Source of the DNA: Candidatus Peregrinibacteria bacterium CG11_big_fil_rev_8_21_14_0_20_49_14
Lineage (GTDB): Bacteria; Patescibacteriota; Gracilibacteria; Peribacterales; Peribacteraceae
NCBI GenBank assembly: GCA_002787035.1
Contig: PCVP01000025.1
Coordinates: 5,076 to 69,075 of the forward strand
Reading direction: 5' to 3'
Length of the DNA stretch: 64,000 nucleotides
Shown: positions 33,717-42,047 of the stretch, in pieces
How positions within the stretch are numbered: position 1 is the stretch's first letter
Layout of the letters: the number at the start of each line of letters is the position of its first letter
Position numbers and translations under genes: made by a program
The notes under the pieces: model-generated
What the model was told of the DNA's origin: nothing
The model's input: only the letters and a program-made list of their open reading frames with translations
Databases searched by the model: none

Positions 33717-34129
33717 GGGGATGACAGGTTTCGACAGCGTGATTTCTAGCGTTCGCTAGCTTCTGTTCGGGATGGCAACGGTTCCCGATACCCACTTGTT
33801 GCACACTATAATTGCCGACTCTCTAGTTAGCAGAGCCAATCGTATTGCTGAAGGTGTTCTCGCTCGTATGAGCTTGACCCCTCAGTTTGCAATGGCTGCA
33901 TAAGTTCGCTCTACGCGAACGCGTCTCTCCTCCCATCCTCGCGTAAGAGGAAGAGGCGTCACTTAGCGAGGTGAGTATGAACCTGACGTGATTCATACTG
34001 ACATAAAGCGTCACCCCTCTCTGCCGATCTTGGCCTCATTCTTATGGCAGCGAGTATCGAACGAGGCATGACAGTATGAGCACGTTCTCTACACGTTGGA
34101 CCCGGGTTCAATTCCCGGCATCTCCACCA
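33717..34129 (+). ncRNA. ssrA: tmRNA (transfer-messenger RNA)
   Basis: Starts GGGGATGACAGGTTTCGACAGCG, where the first seven bases pair with CATCTCC before the 3' ACCA. The T arm is CCGGGTTCAATTCCCGG. A reading frame from GCC at 33814 to TAA at 33901 ends ..TPQFAMAA, the small hydrophobic end expected of a degradation tag; if GCC is the resume codon the tag has 29 codons, long for tmRNA. The last 22 bases overlap a convergent gene. Confidence 0.93.
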
Positions 34130-34629
34130 TGATTCGATAACTGATTATCAGAATCATCCGAGTCATCATCAAGTTTCGGAATTCTGTGTTCAACTATTAC
34201 CCTTCCATTGCGGTAAACAGTAACCCGATGAATGAGCAGACATACAATCTGTTCTTTCACCTGTTTGCTGATGGTTTTGTATTTTTTCCTGTATACCCTT
34301 GCTAATTTCTCCAGAGAATTGAGCATTTGCTCTTTCTCCTTTTCACCATTGACCAATCCCGTTAAGCGCTCCTCCTCTTTTACCAGTACTTCAATTTCAT
34401 CATTGATTTCCCTTGCGAGTTTATCGTGACGGTTCTCTGCAAGGGAACCACGCCCTAAAGCCCTTCCCAGACGTGTTAGCTCTGTGTCTTTTTCCTGTAA
34501 TGCTTCCCTTGTAACTACCAATTGATCTTCGTATTCCTGTAATTTGGATTCCTGCTTTAGCTTTCTTTCCAGTGCAGCAAGATATTGCTTGGGGTTATTC
34601 AGCAACTCTTCGATTCGAAAGGTTCTCAT
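34108..34629 (-). CDS. C-terminal remnant of a large serine recombinase at ssrA
   Basis: A 173-aa protein, highly charged and coiled-coil (residues 10-120: QEYEDQLVVTREALQEKDTE, EINDEIEVLVKEEERL), ending with VKEQIVCLLIHRVTVYRNGRV, which matches the last beta segment after the coiled coil of large serine recombinases (LVEKVVVYxDGRVEIxF type). The catalytic resolvase domain and zinc ribbon are absent. Its final codons (GGDAGN) are the antisense of the tmRNA 3' end, a common place for integrases beside their att site. The ATG overlaps the upstream HD gene stop by 4 bp. Alternatively it is an independent coiled-coil protein. Confidence 0.5.
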   Translation of the reverse strand: MRTFRIEELLNNPKQYLAALERKLKQESKLQEYEDQLVVTREALQEKDTELTRLGRALGRGSLAENRHDKLAREINDEIEVLVKEEERLTGLVNGEKEKEQMLNSLEKLARVYRKKYKTISKQVKEQIVCLLIHRVTVYRNGRVIVEHRIPKLDDDSDDSDNQLSNHGGDAGN

Positions 34630-35384
34630 TGTTGTTTTCTTTGAAGCGCCTCTTTCGTATCAGCCAACATGCCGTCTTCCATTTCCTGTTCAGTCAGCAT
34701 GCAATGGTCCCAAAGCTCTTGATACAGCGGGTCCATACTGAATCTGACTGTGCCATCCTTATCACTTGGAACCTCCGAAAGACCACTCTGGTATTCCGGA
34801 AGCAGAGGATTGGAAAGGAGCTGATTGAGAGCGCGTTGGTGAGTCAATAATTCATCCAAGTATTTCTCCGGTAGCCGTTCTTTCAGGAGGGTAACCTGAT
34901 TATCGATGTGCCACACTTTCCATTGCTTGATGGCATTAAACCGCTTCCAAATTTCCTCTCCTTGTTTCTCGTACGCGTCCGCAAGAGTGGAGAGGTTGTG
35001 CGTACAATCCGCGCAACTCACCATCAAGGATTCTTTCGAGGCAACCTTGAGGTGTTCTAGGTAGAGTTTCTTCCGTTCTTTCCAAGGAAGAGATTTGTCC
35101 TGTTCCGTTACTCCTTCGACGATTTCGAGTACGTTTGCTCCGAATTTCTGTCCGATCTCTGTGTGGTACTTGCCCTTTTCATTTTCCGGAACATCCTCCA
35201 AGACATCATGGAGAAGCCCGGCGATACAAGTGTCTTCATCGGCTCCCCAGTGGGTCAGAAGACCGAAGACGGCCATAGGATGAGTAATGTAGGGCAAACC
35301 ATCCCCCTTGCGGATCATGGGACTGTGCACGAAAACAGCCAATGATATGGCTTCCAGTAGTCTGGGAGTGAGAAAAGTATTCAT
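34626..35384 (-). CDS. Stand-alone HD-domain hydrolase, SpoT/MESH1-like
   Basis: A 252-aa protein starting MNTFLTPRLLEAISLAVFVHS at 35384. It has the HD metal pattern of (p)ppGpp hydrolases: YITHPMAVF (His), AGLLHDVLEDVP (HD), and CADCTHNLSTL (Asp), with PENEKGKYHTEIGQKFGANV where the Rel family has its equivalent helix. There is no synthetase domain, so it resembles small alarmone hydrolases. The C-terminal 90 residues are helical and unassigned. It is in an operon with the recombinase-remnant gene and probably belongs to the accessory segment next to ssrA. Confidence 0.75.
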   Translation of the reverse strand: MNTFLTPRLLEAISLAVFVHSPMIRKGDGLPYITHPMAVFGLLTHWGADEDTCIAGLLHDVLEDVPENEKGKYHTEIGQKFGANVLEIVEGVTEQDKSLPWKERKKLYLEHLKVASKESLMVSCADCTHNLSTLADAYEKQGEEIWKRFNAIKQWKVWHIDNQVTLLKERLPEKYLDELLTHQRALNQLLSNPLLPEYQSGLSEVPSDKDGTVRFSMDPLYQELWDHCMLTEQEMEDGMLADTKEALQRKQQ

Positions 35385-35685
35385 AGTTGAGTTGGTGAAA
35401 AAAATAAACGGTCGCGAAATCATTCGTTCCTCATGCGAGAATTGAATAATTTTCTGATTAGCCAATAGGAGGCGCCCGCTTATTTCTTTTCTTGTAAGGA
35501 AAGAGATGTTTTCTTCCCTTCCTTGAAACAATAAACCGAAAAGGCGCTGACAGCCGTTTTTGAAGCTGAGGTGCCATGTGCCTTAAGGGTAGCACGCCCT
35601 CTGTAATTTGTCACTCTGATTCATGGGCTTTTCTGCATAACAACAGCCGCAAAAAAAACAGTTCAATGAGCATGGCGTTCCGAAT

Positions 35686-35982
35686 GTGGATTACCTGCAA
35701 GACATCTTGCGTGCGCCTCGGGAGAAAATTGATAAAGTTGTCGGTCTAATGCCCACGCAAAAAACCAGTCTGCGGCTTACCGTATTCAAAGTTGAAAAAA
35801 CAAAGTGGAAGGCTGTTGCAAGCCGTCACAGGCTTCGTCTTTCTGAGTTCGTGCGATGGACGGTAAATACCAAGGTCAGAATCCCCACGTTGGATCTTGC
35901 AAAGAAACTGGAGAAAAAGAAACCTGAACAAATGTGCATCATCGACGTCACAAACTACGATGCCCAGTGTTCAATGTTTTGA
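35686..35982 (+). CDS. Small basic protein, possible DNA-binding
   Basis: About 98 aa from GTG at 35686; the first ATG in frame (35749) would shorten it. It is basic (pI clearly high), with TKWKAVASRHRLRLSEFVRW resembling a ribbon-helix-helix or mobilisation-type DNA-binding segment. No family is certain. The 300 bp between the HD gene start and this gene hold only a likely promoter zone. Confidence 0.4.
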   Translation: MDYLQDILRAPREKIDKVVGLMPTQKTSLRLTVFKVEKTKWKAVASRHRLRLSEFVRWTVNTKVRIPTLDLAKKLEKKKPEQMCIIDVTNYDAQCSMF

Positions 35983-36052
35983 TTTGAGTGGTGTGCGTAT
36001 AGAAGCGAAGCTGAATAAGGGCTAAACTAGCAACTCCATTCTACTTCTTACT

Positions 36053-36295
36053 ATGTCTAGTTTTGAAGAATATAGAGAGAGATTTAAAAAGCTGACCGAT
36101 GTCGAGCTCCAGGATACTTTGAACAAAGACTGTGGCAATCCCGGGTGGGTAGCAGCAAGGGGATTTTTTCTATCTGCTCTGAGAGAGGAATTTGAAAGTC
36201 GTGGTCTTGATTATTCAGTTGCCCAGGCTCAAGCCAAAATATTTTATGAGCAGAAGAAAAAGTTACAGTCACGAGGTGAGAGAAAACCGCTATGA
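36053..36295 (+). CDS. Small hypothetical protein (80 aa)
   Basis: A helical 80-aa protein (SSFEEYRERFKKLTDVELQD, LREEFESRGLDYSVAQAQAK) with no signal or membrane segment. Its stop overlaps the next ATG by 4 bp, so it is probably co-translated with the 40-aa membrane protein that follows. No family recognised. Confidence 0.5.
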   Translation: MSSFEEYRERFKKLTDVELQDTLNKDCGNPGWVAARGFFLSALREEFESRGLDYSVAQAQAKIFYEQKKKLQSRGERKPL

Positions 36296-36414
36296 ATATC
36301 GACCTCGACATCGACGGGACTATTGTCACTCGTGAATATGAACTTGCAATTGCGACGATACTTACGATATTTCTGATCTTTTACTTCATGATAGTGGAGT
36401 TTACTGGGAAATGA
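36292..36414 (+). CDS. Very small membrane protein (40 aa)
   Basis: ATG at 36292 overlaps the previous stop (ATGA). Translation begins MNIDLDIDGTIVTREYELAI, then one hydrophobic helix of about 17 residues (TILTIFLIFYFMIVEF) and a short tail TGK. The coupled start and the helix suggest a real small protein, perhaps a toxin-like or regulatory peptide, but this is unproven. Confidence 0.45.
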   Translation: MNIDLDIDGTIVTREYELAIATILTIFLIFYFMIVEFTGK

Positions 36415-36543
36415 GCTCCGACCAGCCTAGGATGAGTTGTTCAAGGCGGTGTAAACTTTTCCGCAGGATGTCCACCATTCGACTCGTCGTTCGCTTTCAG
36501 CGAACTCCTCGCTCATGGTAAACCACAAAATCCTTAATATGGT

Positions 36544-37506
36544 ATGGCATTACTTTTTGACCTATGCCATAATAAGGATATGTTAGATCCACGAATACAA
36601 AAACGGCTGGATGAGAAGCTCAAGAAATTAAATGCTCTTCGTCCGCTCAATATATCTCAAGTGCAAAAACTACGAGAACAGCTGGAGATTGAAATGACCT
36701 ACAACTCCAATGCAATTGAGGGGAACAGTCTAACCCTTCGTGAGACATGGCTCGTCTTGCACGAAGGAATTACCATCAAGGGGAAACCTCTTAAAGATCA
36801 TCTCGAAGCAAAAGACCATAGAGACGCATTGGAATTTTTGTACGAACTCGTTTCTGGCAACCAATGCACAATCTCTGAACATCTCATAAGGCAACTGCAC
36901 CAGCTTGTCGTAAGAGAAACAGAGAAGGAGTATGCAGGAAAATATCGCGATGGTGCTGTGATAATCGGAGGAGCAATGCACATTCCTCCTGATGCTTCAC
37001 AAGTTCCGGGACTCATGAAAGAACTGATGGAATGGCTCCAAAAGAATGAAAAGAAGCTCCATCCCGTTGTCTTATCTGCATTGTTGCATCACAAACTCGT
37101 TGCCATTCACCCCTTTTTCGATGGAAATGGAAGAACATCTCGTCTCGTCATGAATGTCACGTTGATGCGCAAGGGTATTCCACTGGCTGTCATTCTCAAG
37201 GCAGATCGCAAGAAATACTACACTGTGTTGCAGAAAGCAGACGACGGAAACACGGAACCGCTTGTGCTCTTTGTTGTCCAATCTGTTGAGCGCTCTCTGG
37301 ATCTCTATATTCGAACCTTTGCCAAAGAAGATACTGGAAAGTTGGTCAAATTGTCGGATGCCGCAAGGAGTGCAAAGTACAGCGCAAAGTACTTAAATCT
37401 CCTCGCGCGAACAGGTAAACTGTTTGCGGTCAAACGTGGTCGGTTGTGGTACACGACAAAAGAGGCAATCAGGGAGTATGAACAAGGTCGTTTACGGAAG
37501 CGGTAA
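36544..37506 (+). CDS. Fic-family protein, class II (N-terminal inhibitory motif)
   Basis: A protein of 308-320 aa (ATG at 36544 or 36580). The Fic core carries HPFFDGNGRT, the active-site motif for AMP transfer, near residue 195. An inhibitory helix motif, NSNAIEGN near residue 58, lies before the Fic domain, so this is a class II, self-inhibited enzyme. The C-terminal ~60 residues form a winged-helix-like segment (VKLSDAARSAKYSAKYLNLL..GKLFAVKRGRLWYTTKEAI), common in Fic/DOC-like regulators. Target protein unknown; it may act as a stress modulator or a toxin. It is in the accessory stretch after ssrA. Confidence 0.9.
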   Translation: MALLFDLCHNKDMLDPRIQKRLDEKLKKLNALRPLNISQVQKLREQLEIEMTYNSNAIEGNSLTLRETWLVLHEGITIKGKPLKDHLEAKDHRDALEFLYELVSGNQCTISEHLIRQLHQLVVRETEKEYAGKYRDGAVIIGGAMHIPPDASQVPGLMKELMEWLQKNEKKLHPVVLSALLHHKLVAIHPFFDGNGRTSRLVMNVTLMRKGIPLAVILKADRKKYYTVLQKADDGNTEPLVLFVVQSVERSLDLYIRTFAKEDTGKLVKLSDAARSAKYSAKYLNLLARTGKLFAVKRGRLWYTTKEAIREYEQGRLRKR

Positions 37507-37727
37507 TCTGCGCCTATTCTCCAAAATCCTACTCGTATGACCCATAAAAAATCAATCTCCACAAATAAAAATCTGGCATGCCTGCCACTGTCGCACATGT
37601 ACGACGCGGCCTGCCCGCCGAAGCTCACTATGCGGCTCACTGCGTTCGCTCACAGTCCTTCGATGTATCTGAAGGAGTGTGACTTCGTACGTCGAACAAC
37701 GACACGGCGTGGCGAAAACAAGTTACC
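37507..37727. other. Intergenic region with repeat-like palindromic sequence
   Basis: Holds a GC-rich patch (CGACGCGGCCTGCCCGCCGAAG near 37599-37623) and an imperfect palindrome CCTTCGATGTATCTGAAGG (37658-37676). These look like dispersed bacterial REP sequences rather than genes; no open frame is convincing. Confidence 0.4.
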
Positions 37728-37772
37728 GTGAAACGGAAACTTGTATACACTGATCTTCTCCGGAAAGAGAAG

Positions 37773-37952
37773 ATGGCAACTATCAGATGTCCAAAGTGCG
37801 AAAAGAATTCCGAAGCGGAAATACCCGTGGGACAATGTCAGTACTTTTATGTTTGTCCACACTGCAGCGAACGCCTAAAAGCACAAGGAGAGGATTGTTG
37901 TGTGTTCTGCTCCTATGCAGATGTACCTTGTCTAACTGCACAGCAATACTGA
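37773..37952 (+). CDS. Small Cys-rich zinc-ribbon protein (GDCCVFCSY-type)
   Basis: A 59-aa protein from the ATG at 37773, preceded by a purine-rich GGAAAGAGAAG (one of few SD-like sequences here). It has CPKCEKN and CPHCSER zinc knuckles and a C-terminal EDCCVFCSYADVPC motif. This Cys-rich signature occurs in short bacterial proteins of unknown role, often in mobile or metal-related regions. Probably a zinc- or metal-binding ribbon. Confidence 0.65.
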   Translation: MATIRCPKCEKNSEAEIPVGQCQYFYVCPHCSERLKAQGEDCCVFCSYADVPCLTAQQY

Positions 37953-38052
37953 TTCAAATACCATCATGGTAACTCCTGTACGGAAGCGACAAAGCTTTGG
38001 AGAAAGATTTTTTCTGTGTTGTAACCACCTTTGATCAAAATTTGTATTCAAG

Positions 38053-38058
38053 TATACT
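38053..38058 (+). promoter_or_regulatory. -10 box of the AroK-like/ATP-grasp cluster
   Basis: TATACT ends 6 nt before the ATG at 38065, so transcription would begin at or beside the start codon (leaderless-like). A TTTGAT near 38032 could be part of the -35. Confidence 0.4.
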
Positions 38059-38064
38059 GCCTTC

Positions 38065-38664
38065 ATGTTCCGGGGCGCCAAGTATGGCAGTGACTCAGTT
38101 TCCGATGAAATCCGGAACCGCTGCGTGGCAATCGTCGGTATGAATGCGACGGGAAAGAGTAACTTCGGAAGAGCATTGGCATCTGCGTTGCACATGAAGA
38201 GGTGCGATATAGATGCTGCCTTTGTACGGCAATATGGTGCTATTCAGGCTTTTATAGAGAAAGAGGGGAATGAAAAATACAGAAAATATGAAGAAGAATT
38301 GGTACTGCGTTCCATACAGCCGGGGTACGTACTTGTGCTGAGCGGCGGAGCCATAGAATCCGAAGCGGTACGAAAGTCACTCGCGAAGAATGCAGCAGTT
38401 ATTTGGATTCGTGCAGGCAAAAAACGTGTGATGAGAAATATTTCGAATGCAAAAAGAGAGCGACATGAATTTGTCGGTAAAGATGTGCGAAAAACCGCGG
38501 AAGACCTGCTTGCAATCAGAGATCCTCTGTACCGAGAAGTGGCAGATATTACCCTTGCGGAACGTGTGCGCTATTCGCAGTATATTCCCGTTGCCATCAG
38601 AGAGCTTCGTACGTTCCACGGTCACGAACCTTCGGTTTCCGAGTCGCAAAATAAATGCTCTTGA
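38065..38664 (+). CDS. AroK-like P-loop kinase
   Basis: A 199-aa P-loop kinase of the shikimate/gluconate-kinase type. Walker A is VGMNATGKSNFGRAL near residue 25, the substrate/DxD region is MKRCDIDAAF, and SGGAIE near residue 94 matches the GG loop of shikimate kinase; an arginine-rich lid (NAKRERHEF) follows. The usual shikimate-binding residues are only partly kept and no other aro genes are nearby, so the substrate may not be shikimate. It heads a co-directional cluster with a double ATP-grasp ligase and an acyltransferase, 36 bp upstream of the former. Confidence 0.75.
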   Translation: MFRGAKYGSDSVSDEIRNRCVAIVGMNATGKSNFGRALASALHMKRCDIDAAFVRQYGAIQAFIEKEGNEKYRKYEEELVLRSIQPGYVLVLSGGAIESEAVRKSLAKNAAVIWIRAGKKRVMRNISNAKRERHEFVGKDVRKTAEDLLAIRDPLYREVADITLAERVRYSQYIPVAIRELRTFHGHEPSVSESQNKCS

Positions 38665-38700
38665 AGCTGTTACAGACAGTGTATACTGTGCGAGCTTGCA

Positions 38701-41112
38701 ATGAAGAAACATGACACATCACTGAACGGAAAAACCCTTCTTGTTGTTAATACCGGTTCTCCCAAGAAGCGTTTTATTTTTCAGCGGTTAAAAAAATTGG
38801 GTATCAGGGTAGTGGTGATAAACAAGGAAAAGAACTGGGCGCAGCCCTACGTGGATGAATGGATTCTCACGGACACATACGATCGTTTGGCCGCGGTGGA
38901 TGCGGTGCGTGTTTGGGTAAATGCCTCCAAATCAAACAGATTTGACGGTATTACCACGTACTGGGAAGACGATGTTCCTCTTGCCGCACGTTTATGTGCG
39001 GAATTTAAAATGATGGGCAATTCTTTGGAAGCTGCGAATATTACGCGAGACAAATATCGTATGCAGGAACGACTGAAACAATGCGGTTTCAATTTTATAG
39101 ATCAGCGATTGCTCAAAACGGAGAAACAGCTGGAAGAAGCCATGAAGCATATCGGTTTTCCCGCAGTCATGAAGCCGGTGGCGGGAAGTGACAGCCAGTT
39201 TGTGCTGCGTGTGGACGACGAACAACATGCCCGCGATGCTTTCTCGTATCTGCGCCGAAATTGCAATGCCGCATACGATCCCATTTTTCAATTCAACAGA
39301 CATTTTCTGTATCAGAAATTCATAGAAGGTCCCGAGTTCAGCATGGAGTGCTATTGCCAACACGGTGTGCCGCACATTGTGGGAGTGCATGAAAAAACAA
39401 TTATGAAACCGCCGTTTTTCATGGAAACGGGAGATTATTGTCCTCCGAGAATAGATGAAGAAGAGCTTGGCGAACTAAACGATGCGGTGAAAAACGCATT
39501 GATAGTGTTCGATATTCAAAACAGCTTGGCTCATGCGGAAATAAAACTGACTGACGACGGACCGATGATCATAGAAATTGCCTCTCGCATGGGCGGAGAC
39601 TACACCTACGACAATGTTCTCAGTGCGTACGGGTTCGATATGGTCGACGCATCGGCCTACATCGCGTTGGGTCAAAACGTAAAACAGAAGGCGAAAGAAA
39701 CGGGCAAATGTATTGTCAGTCATTTCTTCATACCCGAACATTCTGGCATTATTGCGAAGTTCCGCGGAAAAGATGAACTGAAGAAAGCGGGATTCAGCAG
39801 CTCGTTTTCCAAGAGCATAGGTGATTCTGTCTTTGTGCCCCCCGCAGGATACGAAAATGTCGGGTGGATTACATCCGTTGCGTCATCGTTCGCATCGGCA
39901 GAAAAAAATCTCTCGAACATACTGGGGAAGGTGGCAATAGAAGTGACGCCGTTTCGCAGTACGTCTTCCATCGGACGAACGAAGAGGCGTGGCAGAACGG
40001 GAGCGGCATCTCTGGCGAATACTCACTCGAGACAAGGGGCAAAAATAGAGAAAATTCGCACGCTTCCCAGACGGTCGCTCCGTAAGCTTCATGTGGGCAT
40101 AGCATGCAACGTGTATCAATCAAACGGTGCCAATGCAGTCGAAGCAGATTTGATGTCTGTGGGACGCAACATAGAAAACACCCTCATAGAGAGAGGGTAC
40201 AAGGTCACATTCATAGACTTCAACGATGTGCCGAAAGCAATAGAGCAATTGGCCTCGGAAGGCATAGATATTGTGTTTAATGTGTGTGAGCGCATTAACG
40301 ACAGCAGTTTACTGGAGCCGCATGCCGCCTCTATTCTCGATATCATGCAAATTCCGTACACGGGTTCCAATCCGTTTACTTTGGGTCTCTGCATAGACAA
40401 AATCCGCGTAAAGAAACTGCTCGCGTTCCATGATATTCCGACTCCGCGGTGGGACTACGCATATGCGATGGACGACGCGATAAGCGACGATCTTCGCTAT
40501 CCGCTCATCGTCAAACCCGCCAATACGGATAACTCCATAGGTATTACCAATAATTCGGTGGTGACAAACACCAAAGAGTTACAGCGACAAATGGAAGAAG
40601 TGATAGTGCAGTTGGGCAGCCCCGCACTGGTGGAAGAATACATAGAAGGCGACGAGTACGATGTGTCCATTATCGGGAATGACGAAGAAGATTTGAAAGT
40701 ACTTCCGTTATCACGATCCATCTTCACGGCAATGCCCGAGGGGTACTGGCATATTTATCCTTTCGATGCCAAGTGGACCGAAGAAGATGCGTACGAGAGA
40801 ATAGTCATAGACAGGCCCGCAAAGATTCCGGGTCGCTTGGCTTCGCTTATTTCGGAAGTGGCTCTCGATACCTACAACATTCTGGATTGTCACGACTACG
40901 GTCGTGTGGAAATTCGTACGGATGCCGAGGGGAATCCCTATGTATTGGAGTTAAATCCGAATCCTTCCATCAGTATCGGCGATTGTGTGCCGAACTGTGC
41001 GAAGCTGCTGGGTATGGACTACGGAGACTTTTTGGAAGAAATAATGCGTATGACCATCCGTCGCTACAAAGACCGTCCTCCGTACTATCATTTGCAGACA
41101 AGTATCCTCTGA
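38701..41112 (+). CDS. Double ATP-grasp carboxylate-amine ligase
   Basis: An 803-aa protein with two ATP-grasp enzymes in one chain. Module 1 (residues ~1-420): pre-ATP-grasp LLVVNTGSPKKRFIFQRL, lysine in FPAVMKPVAGSDSQFV, IEGPEFSMECYC and the metal site HAEIKLTDDGPMIIEIASRMGG, as in BacD/PurK-like ligases. A basic linker (SIGRTKRRGRTGAASL) separates module 2 (~465-800): D-Ala-D-Ala ligase-like, with LHVGIACNVYQ, VNVCERIND, LIVKPANTDNSIGI, VEEYIEGDEYDV and RVEIRTDAEGNPYVLELNPNP. Both sites look intact. It could build a dipeptide or ligate amino acids to a carrier in two steps. Upstream: a -10-like TATACT at 38682-38687 with TTGAAG at 38661-38666. Confidence 0.85.
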   Translation: MKKHDTSLNGKTLLVVNTGSPKKRFIFQRLKKLGIRVVVINKEKNWAQPYVDEWILTDTYDRLAAVDAVRVWVNASKSNRFDGITTYWEDDVPLAARLCAEFKMMGNSLEAANITRDKYRMQERLKQCGFNFIDQRLLKTEKQLEEAMKHIGFPAVMKPVAGSDSQFVLRVDDEQHARDAFSYLRRNCNAAYDPIFQFNRHFLYQKFIEGPEFSMECYCQHGVPHIVGVHEKTIMKPPFFMETGDYCPPRIDEEELGELNDAVKNALIVFDIQNSLAHAEIKLTDDGPMIIEIASRMGGDYTYDNVLSAYGFDMVDASAYIALGQNVKQKAKETGKCIVSHFFIPEHSGIIAKFRGKDELKKAGFSSSFSKSIGDSVFVPPAGYENVGWITSVASSFASAEKNLSNILGKVAIEVTPFRSTSSIGRTKRRGRTGAASLANTHSRQGAKIEKIRTLPRRSLRKLHVGIACNVYQSNGANAVEADLMSVGRNIENTLIERGYKVTFIDFNDVPKAIEQLASEGIDIVFNVCERINDSSLLEPHAASILDIMQIPYTGSNPFTLGLCIDKIRVKKLLAFHDIPTPRWDYAYAMDDAISDDLRYPLIVKPANTDNSIGITNNSVVTNTKELQRQMEEVIVQLGSPALVEEYIEGDEYDVSIIGNDEEDLKVLPLSRSIFTAMPEGYWHIYPFDAKWTEEDAYERIVIDRPAKIPGRLASLISEVALDTYNILDCHDYGRVEIRTDAEGNPYVLELNPNPSISIGDCVPNCAKLLGMDYGDFLEEIMRMTIRRYKDRPPYYHLQTSIL

Positions 41113-41116
41113 ACGT

Positions 41117-42040
41117 ATGTCTGCAATTTCGTCTGTCGTCGTAGAGGATTTGGAGCAAGCCAAAGATGTGTGGAACGCACTTTCCCCGCATGAAAGTCTG
41201 TATGACGAATGGGAGTTTCGCAGATTATTTTATAATCCTGCGAAGTCAGCATTGCGATTCATTGTGGCGAAAGACAGCAGCAACAAGCCGATAGCATTGC
41301 TGCCGTTGCAGCAAAGCACCATTCAGGGCTCACTGACTCTGGAGTTCTTCGGCGGGCAGTTTATGGAGTGCAATCGTTTATTTACGCACCCCATGCATTC
41401 GGAACTGTCTTTGGAAGATTTTCTTTCCGTGCTGCCGGGAAATTACTGGCTGGATTACATCATTCCCATGGATGAATTCACGAAAAATTTGCCCTTGGAT
41501 GACTACGCATACAGTTTGCCGATTGCAGGATATACGAATGTTGCAGATTTTTTTGCAAAGAAAATCGATTCGGATTCCATTCGCCAGGCCATACGAAAAT
41601 TACTGCTACATCCGTTTACCTTCAGGGAAGGTACGTTCGAAGACCTTTCGCCTATGGTGCTGCTTTTGGAAAAACAATTCGGTACGGAGTCGCTCTTCGC
41701 GGAACCGGCATATCTCGCCGCTTTACGCACGTTGCTAGAGGGCGATATTCCGTGCGATTTTCGCGTTCTTTGCAGCGGGGGGGTTCCCGTAAGTTTTGCT
41801 TTTTCCGTTCTCTACGCGGGGTGTTACTATTTTCTGGCTACCGCAACAGACAGATCTGCGTACAAAGATATCGGTAAACTCATTATCTATCATGTCATAG
41901 ACAGAGCAATTTCGAAGGGGTGTTCGCATGTGGAAGCTGCGGCAGGGGATTGCGGCTGGAAGGAGCGTTGGGAATTTGAAAGAATACCTCTCCATGAGTA
42001 CAAAAGCGGTGTTCCTTCTCAAGAAGAAGGCAGAGAGTAA
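41117..42040 (+). CDS. GNAT/FemAB-like acyltransferase (BioF2-like)
   Basis: A 307-aa protein with the GNAT-fold features of the BioF2/cellulose-biosynthesis and FemAB-like families: YDEWEFRRLFYNPAKSALRFIVAKDSS, IALLPLQQST, LTLEFFGGQFMECNRLF, SFAFSVLYAGCYYFLATATD, KDIGKLIIYHVIDRAISKGC and AAAGDCGWKERW. FemAB-type enzymes attach amino acids to peptidoglycan from aminoacyl-tRNA; BioF2-like ones acylate amines. It starts 4 bp after the ATP-grasp stop, so the two gene products likely act in one pathway. Confidence 0.8.
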   Translation: MSAISSVVVEDLEQAKDVWNALSPHESLYDEWEFRRLFYNPAKSALRFIVAKDSSNKPIALLPLQQSTIQGSLTLEFFGGQFMECNRLFTHPMHSELSLEDFLSVLPGNYWLDYIIPMDEFTKNLPLDDYAYSLPIAGYTNVADFFAKKIDSDSIRQAIRKLLLHPFTFREGTFEDLSPMVLLLEKQFGTESLFAEPAYLAALRTLLEGDIPCDFRVLCSGGVPVSFAFSVLYAGCYYFLATATDRSAYKDIGKLIIYHVIDRAISKGCSHVEAAAGDCGWKERWEFERIPLHEYKSGVPSQEEGRE

Positions 42041-42047
42041 GTTATTT

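Noticed and set aside
36462-36480. GATGTCCACCATTCGA, a possible copy of the tmRNA 3' end (attR).
   Set aside because: Only a partial and gapped match to TCTCCACCATGATTCGA; too weak to define an attachment site.
37546-37560. ATCTCCAC near the end of the Fic gene as an att-like repeat.
   Set aside because: Eight matching bases are expected by chance in a 64-kb window.
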